In this document: positions 25,026-34,463 of the stretch, piece after piece
Numbering within the stretch: position 1 is the stretch's first letter
Layout of the letters: each line of letters opens with the position of its first letter
Assembly (NCBI RefSeq): GCF_002943565.1
Contig: NZ_PJCH01000001.1
Coordinates: 372,001 to 436,000, forward strand
Length of the DNA: 64,000 nucleotides
Reading direction: 5' to 3'
Source: Hyphococcus luteus
GTDB lineage: Bacteria > Pseudomonadota > Alphaproteobacteria > Caulobacterales > Parvularculaceae
The notes under the pieces: generated by a model
Told to the model about the DNA's origin: nothing
Database searches by the model: none
What the model saw: the letters and a program-made list of their open reading frames with translations, nothing else
Position numbers and translations under genes: made by a program

Positions 25026-27902
25026 CTATCCAGACTCGCCCGCAACAATCCTATCACCGTTCGGGTCTAGCTCGACTATCTCTAAATCTAATCGCTCCAA
25101 TTCAGGGAAGATAGACGTTTTGTCTCCGACAACAACAAAAATCATATCCTTTACATTGAGGTGCTTTTTCGCGAGGCCATTGAGTTCACTACGGTTTATA
25201 GATGAAAGTATCGTTTTTTGCTCATCAACAAATTTTTTGGAAAGGTCATAAGTTTGAATTTTGCTCAAGAAACCAAGTTTCTGCTCAGGCGTTTCAAATT
25301 TTAAAGCATTAATTCGGCCCATAGCGCTTTGTGCAAACTGAAGCTCATGGTCGGTCGGCCCTCCCTCAACATACTTGACAATTTCCTTGATGATTTCACG
25401 AATGGATGCGTCGGTAGCATCCGTGCGAACGCTCGCGGATGCGAGAAAAAAACCGTATTCTTGCTCGCCGTGAAATTGCGAGGAGATTCCATAGGTATAT
25501 CCTTTGTCCTCACGCAGATTAAGATTTAAACGACTATTAAACGCGCCGCCAAGCGGAAAGTTCAAAATTTGCAGACGATATTGCTCCCCCGTCGCGTCGA
25601 AAGGGAGGCTATGCTTTCCGATAATTATTTGAGATTGTTCTGCATTCGGCCTGTCGATAAAATAAAGCGTTCTACCTTCAATTTCTGGAAATGGCATCAG
25701 CGGCGGCGCATCCGGCGCCTCGCCACGCCACTCCGCAAAGTGCGTCATATTTTTTAATAACGCTCGTTTGTTAAGGTCGCTAACCACGACAATTTCAGCA
25801 GCGTTCGGTTTGTAGTAAGTGCTATGAAATTCAACAACATCATCCAGTGTTATATTCGCCAATGTTTCTTCCGTACCGATATCCATATTAGAAACACTGT
25901 TTTTCTCCCCGAGAAGGAGACGGCGGAACGTTCGACTAGCCGTTCGCCCTGCGTGCTTCTTTTCGTCGCGAATTCTTTCCAACTGTTGAGCTTTGACTCT
26001 CTCGAAATCCGCATCATCGAATTTGGGAAACAGCAGCTTCTCGGCGGCGATTTCTATGGTCTCGTCAAGGTTTTTCGTCAGGCTCTTCAATGTGAGTGTT
26101 GTTTCCATCGCGCCTGACGTAATCGCCATAAATGAACCCAACTTCTGCAGCCGGTTGGAAAGTTCTTCAGCCGTAGATTGTGTTGTCGCTTCGTTGAGCA
26201 TTGCAGCAGTCAGCATGGCCAGTCCCAACTTGTCGGCCGGTTCAGCCCTCTGCCCAGCCTTAATTCGAAACATCAACACGGTTGTCGGTGTCTCATTATT
26301 GACTGCCCCGAGCACCGCGATCTTATTTTTGGTGCGCCCCGTCCATAACTTGGGAACCGGCGCAAAGAACGCCGGCTCAGCGGCAGGTTCAATACTACGG
26401 TCAAATTCATCTACAGGCGTTCGATACTTCAGTTTGCTCTTATCTACGGTAGCGTATTTTGGAAGTTTCCGTTTATACCGAGACCAATTGTCAGCGTGCG
26501 CGACTTGTTCTGGTTTTCCATTTTCTACGACGCTAGCGATAACGGCTGGCTTATTCTTAATGTATTTTCGGTATACCCGCATCACATCATTTTTTGTGAC
26601 ATTCTCCAAACGTTCAATATCGGTTCCAATTTGGTTCGGATTGCCAGTGAAAGTCTCGTTCGCAGCTAATTGGCTTACTTTCCCATTGACGCTTTCAAGC
26701 TCATAGACCATGGGAGCAATCAAACCGGCCTTCGCGCGCGCGAGATCATCGTCCTGGACGCCGCGCGCTTCAAATTCTGAAAATGTATCTCGAATAATCG
26801 TCTCAAGGTCGCTTAGCGTTACGCCGTCTTGCACGTTAGGTTTCGCGACAATGACAAACTGACAAGCAAGTTCTTGGCAATATTGAAATGCGTTCGCACG
26901 AACAGCCAGTCCGGTTTTTACAAGGTTTTTGTAAAGCAACGATGTTTGGTGCTGGCCGATAATCGAGGCCAGAATGTCAAGCGGCGCTTCGTCGGAATGG
27001 CGGGCATAACTGCCTGGAAACACCATGGTGAGTTGTGGCAGCGACACATTGTCTTCGAAAGAAATATAGCGATCCTCGTTGAGAGTAATCGGTTGCTTTT
27101 CCGGCGCCTCGACCTCCGGCCCTCGTGGAATAGAACCGAAATATTTTTGCACCCACGCGAGCGTCTGCTCTCGATCAAAATCGCCTCCGATTGTCAAAGT
27201 CGCATTATTAGGCCCATACCATCGCAAGAAAAACTCTTTCAAATCGTTGACGTTGACGCGATCAAGATCTTCTACGTAACCGATCGTTTGCCACGAATAT
27301 GGGTGCCCTTCAGGAAATAAAGCTTCCGCGATACGTTCAGGCGTTAGCCCGTAAGGAACATTGTCAACACGCAATTTACGCTCATTCTTTACTGTGGCTC
27401 TTTGTACTTCGAACTGTTCCTGGGTCACCGCGGGCAATAAGAATCCCATACGATCTGATTCTAGCCATAACATTTTTTCCAATTGGTTGGCTGGCACAGT
27501 CTGATAGTAATTTGTGCGATCGCTATTAGTTGTGCCGTTCAGAGTTCCACCGGCCTCAGAAACGATTCTAAAATGTTGGTCATCGCCCACATTCTCCGAC
27601 CCCTGAAACATCATATGCTCAAAAAGATGTGCAAATCCAGACTTGCCAACTTCCTCTCTGGCTGAGCCAACGTGGTAGGTCACGTCTACATGAACAATCG
27701 GATCAGACTTGTCCTCATGCAAGATTACTGTCAGCCCATTCGCGAGTTCATATTTCTCATAGGGAATAACGATTTCATCAGATTTTTTGGTAACTTTTTC
27801 AATCAAACGAACGGCGTCGCTTGCAGTCGCCGGCTGCGCGACAACAAGCGCACCGATAATTCCGACGACGATTTCTCCCAAGCAACTAATGCGCCTTGAC
27901 AT
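25026..27902 (-). CDS. Periplasmic M16-family zinc peptidase, two-module
   Basis: A 958-residue protein with a signal peptide (first 28 residues, ending ATAS). Residues about 45-260 carry the active module with the inverted zinc motif HLFEH near residue 93 and the downstream glutamate in the segment around QRATVKNERK. A second, inactive-type M16 module runs from about 510 to 930, with REDKGYTYGISS. Such clamshell peptidases degrade peptides. It lies 181 bases after a TonB-receptor gene on the same strand, an arrangement reminiscent of the FusA/FusC ferredoxin-import pair. Base composition is clearly more AT-rich than the flanks, suggesting acquisition by transfer. Substrate unknown. Confidence 0.9.
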   Translation of the reverse strand: MSRRISCLGEIVVGIIGALVVAQPATASDAVRLIEKVTKKSDEIVIPYEKYELANGLTVILHEDKSDPIVHVDVTYHVGSAREEVGKSGFAHLFEHMMFQGSENVGDDQHFRIVSEAGGTLNGTTNSDRTNYYQTVPANQLEKMLWLESDRMGFLLPAVTQEQFEVQRATVKNERKLRVDNVPYGLTPERIAEALFPEGHPYSWQTIGYVEDLDRVNVNDLKEFFLRWYGPNNATLTIGGDFDREQTLAWVQKYFGSIPRGPEVEAPEKQPITLNEDRYISFEDNVSLPQLTMVFPGSYARHSDEAPLDILASIIGQHQTSLLYKNLVKTGLAVRANAFQYCQELACQFVIVAKPNVQDGVTLSDLETIIRDTFSEFEARGVQDDDLARAKAGLIAPMVYELESVNGKVSQLAANETFTGNPNQIGTDIERLENVTKNDVMRVYRKYIKNKPAVIASVVENGKPEQVAHADNWSRYKRKLPKYATVDKSKLKYRTPVDEFDRSIEPAAEPAFFAPVPKLWTGRTKNKIAVLGAVNNETPTTVLMFRIKAGQRAEPADKLGLAMLTAAMLNEATTQSTAEELSNRLQKLGSFMAITSGAMETTLTLKSLTKNLDETIEIAAEKLLFPKFDDADFERVKAQQLERIRDEKKHAGRTASRTFRRLLLGEKNSVSNMDIGTEETLANITLDDVVEFHSTYYKPNAAEIVVVSDLNKRALLKNMTHFAEWRGEAPDAPPLMPFPEIEGRTLYFIDRPNAEQSQIIIGKHSLPFDATGEQYRLQILNFPLGGAFNSRLNLNLREDKGYTYGISSQFHGEQEYGFFLASASVRTDATDASIREIIKEIVKYVEGGPTDHELQFAQSAMGRINALKFETPEQKLGFLSKIQTYDLSKKFVDEQKTILSSINRSELNGLAKKHLNVKDMIFVVVGDKTSIFPELERLDLEIVELDPNGDRIVAGESG

Positions 27903-28083
27903 TAAAGCTTCCTTTCATATTTATTTTCTTTGTACTGAGCATTGCTCTTTATTCCGGCCAACCCAGACCTTGAAGCACGCATACTACGACTCGCGAGCAA
28001 GGTTTCATTGCGCACCCCGTTAAGACAGCTAAGGACACGTTGAAGATGCGCCACCCGGACAAGCAGGGGCAGCCAGATTAAGA

Positions 28084-30720
28084 TCACCAGTTTTTGGTAA
28101 CGCCGATCGAAACAAAGCGCCCCATCGCACTAGCGTTAACCGGGTCAAATTCGATATCACCAGGAATAGACGACCTGACGAAAGGAGGTTCCGAGTCAAA
28201 AAGATTGACGACATTGACCGCAAATCGCGTTCCGCCAAGCAAGCCCACGCCGTCGGCGACATAGGCGGCGCTTATATCAACCGTCGTCCAGCTTTCGACT
28301 TTTTCATCCGCATATCCAAAAGGCCTGCCATTGCGGTAGGAATCCACATAGTTGAAAAATGCTTTAACGTTGACGCCGGAGCGCCGCCAGGAAAGCTGAT
28401 TGCGGAGTCGGAAATCTACAGGCCTCATAAATTTGTTGATATCATCGGTAAACGGCACCGCCGCAACGGGACGCACTCCCTGCTCGATGATAAAGTTCCC
28501 GGCAAAACGCGCTTCGAATTCATCTCCACGACGAGTTTCAAAACGATAGCCGATATCGAAATCGAGCCCCTTACTCCGGGTCTGAGCTATGTTGGTTATC
28601 CGCTCATCGCCGATAACGGTAACCGGCTCTCCCGCCAGGCCAAAAATCGGCCGCAAATCGAAAACAAATACTGGCGCGGCGAGGCCCAAAAAATCGTCCA
28701 CTTGCGCATCGAACGCTGCAGCGCCAACAGCATCGTTTGGACGGCGGTTTATAAAATCGGCTAATATCTCTTCGTTGGACAGGTCTAATTGGATGCCCGC
28801 AATACGGTCTTCAAAATCGATACTGTAGTAGGTCACAGATGCATCAAGACCGGGTATGAATGCAGGGGATAAATCAACTCCCATCGTAAAGTTTGTTGAT
28901 CGCTCCTGCGTCACTTCTGTCGAGCCGAGCAAGCGCAATATGATTGACTGGCCTGGGGTTAAAGGATTTGCCGCCAATGGATCGGGTTCCAAATCAACAA
29001 TCACACTTGAGATAGTATCTGACTCTGCCTGCTCGAGAAGGTTGGGCGCTCGATAGGATTTCCCCCAAGAGCCACGCAATTTAAACCCGTCAACGATAGT
29101 CCAGTCGACGCCAACTTTCGGAACGACCTCGCCGCCGAAATTTTCGTACGAATCGTAGCGCGCGGCGACGCTAACATTAAAGGCTTCAACGAAGGGCATG
29201 TCATTGCGCGAGCTGACCAACGGCATGTAAAATTCGCCAAAGCCCGACCAGATATTTTGTTTATTTTCGATATCCGAAAGCGATATGCCGGAGCTGGTTA
29301 GATCAGACGTGAAATCATCGCGACGCCATTCCGCACCTAGTGCAAGCCGCGTTGAACCGCCGGGCAACGAGAATAGCGGCCCCGAGCCCTCACCACGCAT
29401 AGAGGTCGTTGTCGAATGCGATTGAAATATAGTGGCAGAAGCGAGGGTTTCTGAAAGATTATCACGAGTCGACCAAGAACCCGTCAAACGCGCTGTCCAA
29501 TTCTCGCTCACATCATAATCAATCCCTCCATAAAGGCTGAACTGTTCCGCCTCAAAGGGATTGATAATATCCGGTGTTCCTTGCGCTGGCGTACCGCCGT
29601 CGCGGGTCAGGTAAAGCCCGTTGAAATAGGCGGTAAGATCATCTCCCAGCTCTTGGCGTGCTGTCAGTGTAACATTGTGATCTGTGCCACCCTGCAACCA
29701 ATGCGTTCCGGGAAATAGGATTCCGCGCTCGCGGGTCGCTTCGCGATCGGCGTTGAACACCGGTTTTTGCTTATCGAAAGTATAATTGACAATAGCGTTG
29801 CCGCTTCCCCATCCTGCTCCCAGACTTTGAGATGCGCGATATTGCGTTCCGCCGCCTTGCGTCGATGTTCCCCAAAGCAAGTCAGTTTCCGCTCCCCGCA
29901 CATCGTCACGCAAAATAATATTTACAACGCCACCGACGGCATCGGCGCCATAGATGGCCGACGCGCCGTCAGGCAAGATTTCAATCCGTTCGACCATGGA
30001 GGAAGGGATGGCTGAGACGTCAGCAGCGCCAACTCCTGATAATGAGCCGGCAGATACGCGCCTGCCGTTGATCAAGACAAGCGTATTTTCATCTCCCAAC
30101 CCCCTAAGATCGATAGATCGATCCCCGGTTAGGCCTGAAATTTCGGACGACAGGTTCTGCGGTATTGTTCGCAAGAAGCCTGAGAGCGTCGTTTGGCCGG
30201 AGTTTAAGATGTCTTCCCTTTCGAAGACGGTCACCGGCGAGCCCGCGGGCGCAACCCCTTTGATGCTCGTCCCGGTGACTACAATTATATCAGGCTCTTC
30301 TTGATCTTCATCTTCCTCGTTTGTTTTTCCGCCTACTCCCCGAACATCATCTTCCTGATCCACCTGAGCCACGCGAAAGGTGCGGGCCTCATCGGCGCCG
30401 GCCGATGCGAGGGTTATGGTGTAGGCGCCGTTTGACAGCTCGTTGAACTTGAGCCCGGAATTCACGAGAAGCTTGTTCAGCGCTTCTTCCGGCTCCATTT
30501 CGCCTTTGACCGCCGGGGCCATCTTGCCTTCCACGAGATTTCGCGGCGCAGCGACGGCGAGGCCGGATTGTTCGTTGATAGCCAGGAGCGCTTTAGCGAG
30601 CGGTTGCGCTTCGATATCGAATTGCCGTTCGCCTTCAGCAAATGCCGGTGTTACGGCCACGGACAGCGCGACCATGGATGCCGCGCCAACAAAAATTCCC
30701 TTATATTTAGTTCCTGTCAT
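28084..30720 (-). CDS. TonB-dependent receptor with N-terminal STN signalling domain
   Basis: A protein of about 878 residues from the ATG at 30720, which follows a GAGAGGGG site; the 18-codon upstream extension is rejected. After a signal peptide ending TPAFAEGE, residues about 30-95 form the STN domain (FDIEAQPLAKALLAINEQSG, MEPEEALNKLLVNSGL) that talks to a FecR-type anti-sigma factor. The TonB box DIIVVTG and plug (LRTIPQNLSSEISGLTGDRS, VLINGRRVSAG, IYGADAVGGVVN) follow, then a barrel ending GRFVSIGVTKNW. It sits after the FecR and sigma genes and before an M16 peptidase. It probably both imports and signals the presence of its substrate, perhaps a peptide or protein. Confidence 0.92.
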   Translation of the reverse strand: MTGTKYKGIFVGAASMVALSVAVTPAFAEGERQFDIEAQPLAKALLAINEQSGLAVAAPRNLVEGKMAPAVKGEMEPEEALNKLLVNSGLKFNELSNGAYTITLASAGADEARTFRVAQVDQEDDVRGVGGKTNEEDEDQEEPDIIVVTGTSIKGVAPAGSPVTVFEREDILNSGQTTLSGFLRTIPQNLSSEISGLTGDRSIDLRGLGDENTLVLINGRRVSAGSLSGVGAADVSAIPSSMVERIEILPDGASAIYGADAVGGVVNIILRDDVRGAETDLLWGTSTQGGGTQYRASQSLGAGWGSGNAIVNYTFDKQKPVFNADREATRERGILFPGTHWLQGGTDHNVTLTARQELGDDLTAYFNGLYLTRDGGTPAQGTPDIINPFEAEQFSLYGGIDYDVSENWTARLTGSWSTRDNLSETLASATIFQSHSTTTSMRGEGSGPLFSLPGGSTRLALGAEWRRDDFTSDLTSSGISLSDIENKQNIWSGFGEFYMPLVSSRNDMPFVEAFNVSVAARYDSYENFGGEVVPKVGVDWTIVDGFKLRGSWGKSYRAPNLLEQAESDTISSVIVDLEPDPLAANPLTPGQSIILRLLGSTEVTQERSTNFTMGVDLSPAFIPGLDASVTYYSIDFEDRIAGIQLDLSNEEILADFINRRPNDAVGAAAFDAQVDDFLGLAAPVFVFDLRPIFGLAGEPVTVIGDERITNIAQTRSKGLDFDIGYRFETRRGDEFEARFAGNFIIEQGVRPVAAVPFTDDINKFMRPVDFRLRNQLSWRRSGVNVKAFFNYVDSYRNGRPFGYADEKVESWTTVDISAAYVADGVGLLGGTRFAVNVVNLFDSEPPFVRSSIPGDIEFDPVNASAMGRFVSIGVTKNW

Positions 30721-30883
30721 GATGATCGCCCCTCTCGACGGTTTATTTGCAACTAAGCCGCCGAAGCGCGTCACCCCTGCTCCGCCTTTCCGGCTTCTTA
30801 ACTACGACGGGGAGGCGTCCCTCGCGTTCCAAAAATTTTCATCGAACCGTCAAATTTTCATAACGTAGCGCGAGCCATTTCGA

Positions 30884-31948
30884 TCAGCGGCGACGGATGA
30901 CGATTTCCCGCGAGCCTGTCCGATCGACTTTGACCGGCTGGATCGACTCGACCACATCAAAGAACTGATCGACGTCAGAGGTCTGGAAGGCGAGCGTCGA
31001 GCGCAAATCCCCGACATCGGACGATGCAATTCGGACCGGCTTATCATAGTAGCGGTTCAGATCAGCGACGATTTCGGCGAGGCTCGCATCCTCATAAGCG
31101 AGCCGGCCCTCGCGCCAGGCGCCAGGCGGCGCCTGTTCGACCTGCCGGACTTCAGGCAGCGCAACGCGCCGCGCAGACGAGACGCGCTCGCCGGCGATCA
31201 GCACCTGTTTTCCAATATCGGCGACCTCGCCGCTATCGATCATTCGCTCAATATTGTCCGGCTTCATCACCTCGACGACGCCTTCGAGAACCGACACATG
31301 GACGATCTCGGCGCTGCGCTTGACGTCGAATTTTGTGCCGACGACGCGCACAAGCGTGTCCTGGGCTGCCACGAAAAACGGCCGGCCCGGATCTTTCGTG
31401 ACCTCGAAAAACGCCTCGCCTTCTAGCAGTGTCACGCGCCTTGCGGTCGCTGTGAAATCGGTCGTAACTTCGGATTTCGCGCCAAGCGTAATGACCGTTC
31501 CGTCTTCGAGGGTGACGTCCCGGATTTCGCCAAGCCCGGTCGCGTAGTCGGACGTTGCGACCTGCGCCGACGTCGATGGCGGCGCAAACAACGCCGTATA
31601 GGAAATGACGCTGACAGTTGCGATCACGCCAAGCGCCAATGTGACGGCGAGTGCAGGTTTGCGCAGCCAGTCGGCGATCAGCACGGCGAGCCCGCGCTTT
31701 CGGTCAAGCGCCTCGTCAAGATCGACGCCGGCTTCGAACGCGACATAGTCGAGGTCGCGATAGACCTGCTCGAATTCGCGATAGGCGATTTTGCGAGCGC
31801 GGTCGCCATGGAGCCACACTTCGAAGGCCTCGCGAATCTCACGCGTGACTTCGCCCGAATGCAAAGTTGTGAACCATTCGGCCGCATCGCGCTCCAGCGC
31901 TTCCTCTTTAGAGAGGCCGTCCTCGTTATGGTCGACAGTTTCCGTCAT
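30884..31948 (-). CDS. FecR-family transmembrane sigma regulator
   Basis: A 354-residue protein. The cytoplasmic N-terminal part (AAEWFTTLHSGEVTREIREA, FEVWLHGDRARKIAYREFEQ) matches the FecR/PupR anti-sigma segment. A single membrane helix lies at about residues 97-117 (PALAVTLALGVIATVSVISY). The periplasmic FecR domain follows (ATGLGEIRDVTLEDGTVITL, VTLLEGEAFFEVTKDPGRPF), and the C-terminal STN-like part (AYEDASLAEIVADLNRYYDK) contacts the receptor. It starts 11 bases after the sigma gene, so they form an operon. It passes the receptor signal to the sigma factor across the inner membrane. Confidence 0.92.
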   Translation of the reverse strand: MTETVDHNEDGLSKEEALERDAAEWFTTLHSGEVTREIREAFEVWLHGDRARKIAYREFEQVYRDLDYVAFEAGVDLDEALDRKRGLAVLIADWLRKPALAVTLALGVIATVSVISYTALFAPPSTSAQVATSDYATGLGEIRDVTLEDGTVITLGAKSEVTTDFTATARRVTLLEGEAFFEVTKDPGRPFFVAAQDTLVRVVGTKFDVKRSAEIVHVSVLEGVVEVMKPDNIERMIDSGEVADIGKQVLIAGERVSSARRVALPEVRQVEQAPPGAWREGRLAYEDASLAEIVADLNRYYDKPVRIASSDVGDLRSTLAFQTSDVDQFFDVVESIQPVKVDRTGSREIVIRRR

Positions 31949-31959
31949 GAATTCCTAAT

Positions 31960-32562
31960 TCACTTCCTTCGTCCGTTGCTGAGCGCCAATCGTTTTTGTC
32001 GCTTCAAGGCAACCACGAGCGCCGCTATCCCAGCATTCATGTTCCGGCTAATATCGCCGGCGGACCATCCTGTTTCCTCGCTGATCTCGCGATAGCTTTT
32101 GCCTTCAACACGGCTCATCGCGAGGATCACCTGCTGCTTATGCGGTAATTCCTGCATGGTCGCGATCAATGTCTCAAACCGTTCTTTTGCAACTACGACG
32201 CGCTCGGGCGTAATTTCTTCCAACCGCAGCTCAGCGTCGAGGGCGATTTGCTCGGCGATATAGGCGTCGGCGACCTTGCCGGAGCGCTTGGCGTCGAGCA
32301 CCAGGTTACGTGCCGCGATGAAAATGAAGGAGCGCGGATCCTTGATATCCTGCGGGTTCTCGAGAGCGGCGTATTTAGCAAATGCCGATTGGACAACGTC
32401 TTCTGGTTCGGGCGGTCCGGACCCGAATGATTTCCGGATATTTGCGACAAGGGCGGCGAAATGCGCGCGATAGAGGTCGTCAAGGCGGTTGTCGGCGGTG
32501 ACTGACGAGTCACCTTTCCCGACGGCCGTTTTGTTACGACTTATCGACTTCGACTTTCGCAA
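31960..32562 (-). CDS. ECF sigma-70 factor, FecI-like
   Basis: A 200-residue sigma factor. Region 2 is LDDLYRAHFAALVANIRKSF with PEPEDVVQSAFAKYAAL and DPRSFIFIAARNLVLDAKRS; region 4 is LPHKQQVILAMSRVEGKSYR with EISEETGWSAGDISRNM. The start is uncertain: the only in-frame candidate is TTG at 32562, preceded by AGGAGG at a long 12-base spacing. It directs RNA polymerase to the receptor operon when released by the adjacent FecR. The order sigma, FecR, receptor is the standard cell-surface signalling layout. Confidence 0.88.
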   Translation of the reverse strand: MRKSKSISRNKTAVGKGDSSVTADNRLDDLYRAHFAALVANIRKSFGSGPPEPEDVVQSAFAKYAALENPQDIKDPRSFIFIAARNLVLDAKRSGKVADAYIAEQIALDAELRLEEITPERVVVAKERFETLIATMQELPHKQQVILAMSRVEGKSYREISEETGWSAGDISRNMNAGIAALVVALKRQKRLALSNGRRK

Positions 32563-33039
32563 CCGCGCGCTTAACCTCCTCAGAAAGGCGGCATCGTAGA
32601 TTGCAGCCGCCTAGGGGAACAAGGAATTTCCATGCATCATTGGGCATTTTAACAAATTGGTTGGCTTAAAGGACACAAATTGAGGCGTGCGCGCAACGAG
32701 AGCAAAAAAATCACCGGTCGAACAGTTAAAGCTTGGAACGGAACTGCGCTTCATCCGTCTTTGCGCCCATAACAGCGACGCAATCCTAAGTCGCATTTGC
32801 TCGATTTGGAGTAAATTCGGACCTGCGTCGTCATTAATGTGAAGGGAGCTTCCCTTCGCCCAATAATAAGCCCTCGGAACTAAGGTTCGCGCCACCCCAA
32901 TCCCTCCGAGCGGCGCGGGTCTTTTTTGAAGAGACGCCCCACCTTCTGCTATTACTAGAATAGTCACTTTATTGCAGGTATTAAGTAGCCAAGATCTATC
33001 TTAGTCTGCATGACGTTTATGGCTCATGGCGGACATTGA
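32563..33039. other. 477-base gap without a recognised gene
   Basis: Open frames here, including a 118-codon one on the minus strand, show no domain, no ribosome site and no coding-like pattern. The promoter of the sigma/FecR operon should be at its left edge. Its right edge adjoins IS5 debris, so this may be decayed mobile DNA. Confidence 0.4.
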
Positions 33040-33267
33040 CTAGGCACTGTTGACGAAGTGCCGAAACCAGAGCCGGATCGAGGCGCGATGGATGAAGCCG
33101 AGATAGCTTTCGGCGCTTTTGTCGTATCGGGTCGCGAGGCGGCGTGAGCTGCGCAGCTTGTTGAAGCACCGCTCGATACGGTTTCTCAGCGTATAGACGA
33201 AGTCTTCGATCTGGATAGGATCCTTACGGTTTTTGCGAGCCGGGCCGGCGGGCGGCCGCCAAGGAAG
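33040..33267 (-). pseudogene. C-terminal remnant of an IS5-family transposase
   Basis: The frame reads RNRIERCFNKLRSSRRLATR then YDKSAESYLGFIHRASIRLW and stops, the usual C-terminus of IS5-group transposases, including the last catalytic-glutamate segment (RIERCF). Only about 75 codons remain. Upstream text in the same frame is not transposase-like, so the gene was cut near 33267. The outer IS end appears to lie just left of 33040. Confidence 0.7.
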
Positions 33268-33599
33268 GCAGGCGGCGGCGCGCATCCGACCGCCCTGCTC
33301 CACCGTGAAACCGGAACGCAAGCCCAACGCAAACGCACGCCCGCCGGTCAGCTCCGACCGCAAGAGAGGGAGGCCGGAGAAAGCCACCTTCAGGCCGCAC
33401 CTGTTTGATGACGCCAAAAGCCCCTCGGGGAAACGCCGAATATGTGGCGAAAGGCGTCTAGCTCAGCGCAAAAAGAGGATATCCAAAACAAAAGCAGTTA
33501 CGTCGCCAACATCCTCTTAGCGGTCGTTAGCCATCCGACCATCATGCTCCATAATGGCTACTTGCAGTAATTTTTCATACTTGCAGCGACAAAACGACA

Positions 33600-34229
33600 C
33601 TAAAGCTCTATACTTTCGGCGAGCGCCAATGCGTCTTCGACTTCCACGCTTAGATACCGAACGGTGCTGTCGATCTTCGTGTGGCCTAACAACAATTGGA
33701 CAGCCCTCAGATTTCCAGTTTTCCGATAGATTAATGTCGGTTTGGTTCTTCTCATTGAATGAGTCGCATACGATGATCGGGGCAAATCTATCTATCCAAT
33801 CCATCGTTGGACCAGTCTTGCGTACTGCCGTGTGGTCAGATGCTTGTTTCGATCTTTTCTGCTTGGAAACAACCAATCGTGTGAGCGTAGCTTCTTAAAG
33901 TTGCTCCATTCGTCAATGGCTTCACGCGTACACTTTGTCATCTCAAATTGAACTGGATTTCCGGTCTTGCTTTGTAGCATCTTCGCGCGACTTCGAATTT
34001 CGCCACCTATTCGTAAATCTGAAACCCGTATTCGCAAGAGATCGCAGCCCCTTAGCTTGCTATCAATCGCTAAATTGAAGAGCGCAAGATCCCTCTTATT
34101 ATTGCCAAGTTGCAGGCGCACCCGGATTGCCCATGCTTCCTGCGGCTTGAGCGGTGTCTTTTGGCCGACAAGTTTTCCCTTGTTCCAAGGAATATGGTTT
34201 TCCTTTGCTTTGGCAATCGCCATATTCAA
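33600..34229 (-). pseudogene. Tyrosine recombinase/integrase interrupted by one in-frame amber stop
   Basis: Two pieces in the same frame join into a 209-codon integrase without an arm-binding domain. The first (34229-33795) has SKLRGCDLLRIRVSDLRIGG with the first catalytic arginine, and SHDWLFPSRK. The second (33791-33600) has HSMRRTKPTLIYRKTGNLRA and LLGHTKIDSTVRYLSVEVED with His, Arg, His and the tyrosine. A single TAG at 33792-33794, between VQRWIG and IDLPRSSY, separates them. All catalytic residues survive, so the inactivation looks very recent or the stop is read through. No attachment sites were found. Confidence 0.8.
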
Positions 34230-34463
34230 CTCCTACACTCTGGGAACTAAACATGTAACAGATCGATCACTCATTTCCTGGAGTAAGTTAAGTGCATTGC
34301 CAATTCCGCTATCACACACCGGCAATTAACAAGAGAATTCCGCTTGCGTTCGGGCGATCTCCTCCCAGTCGGCTTGCGAAGATTTGTTTGATGCAGCGTC
34401 ACGTGGCTTATTCGCCGTCCGGCGCGGACGCCGCCGCGGCTGTTTCCGTGCCGCATCCAGAGC

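Noticed and set aside
32611-32967. 118-codon minus-strand frame beside the sigma gene
   Set aside because: No ribosome site, no domain and mixed-composition text; more likely chance in decayed DNA.
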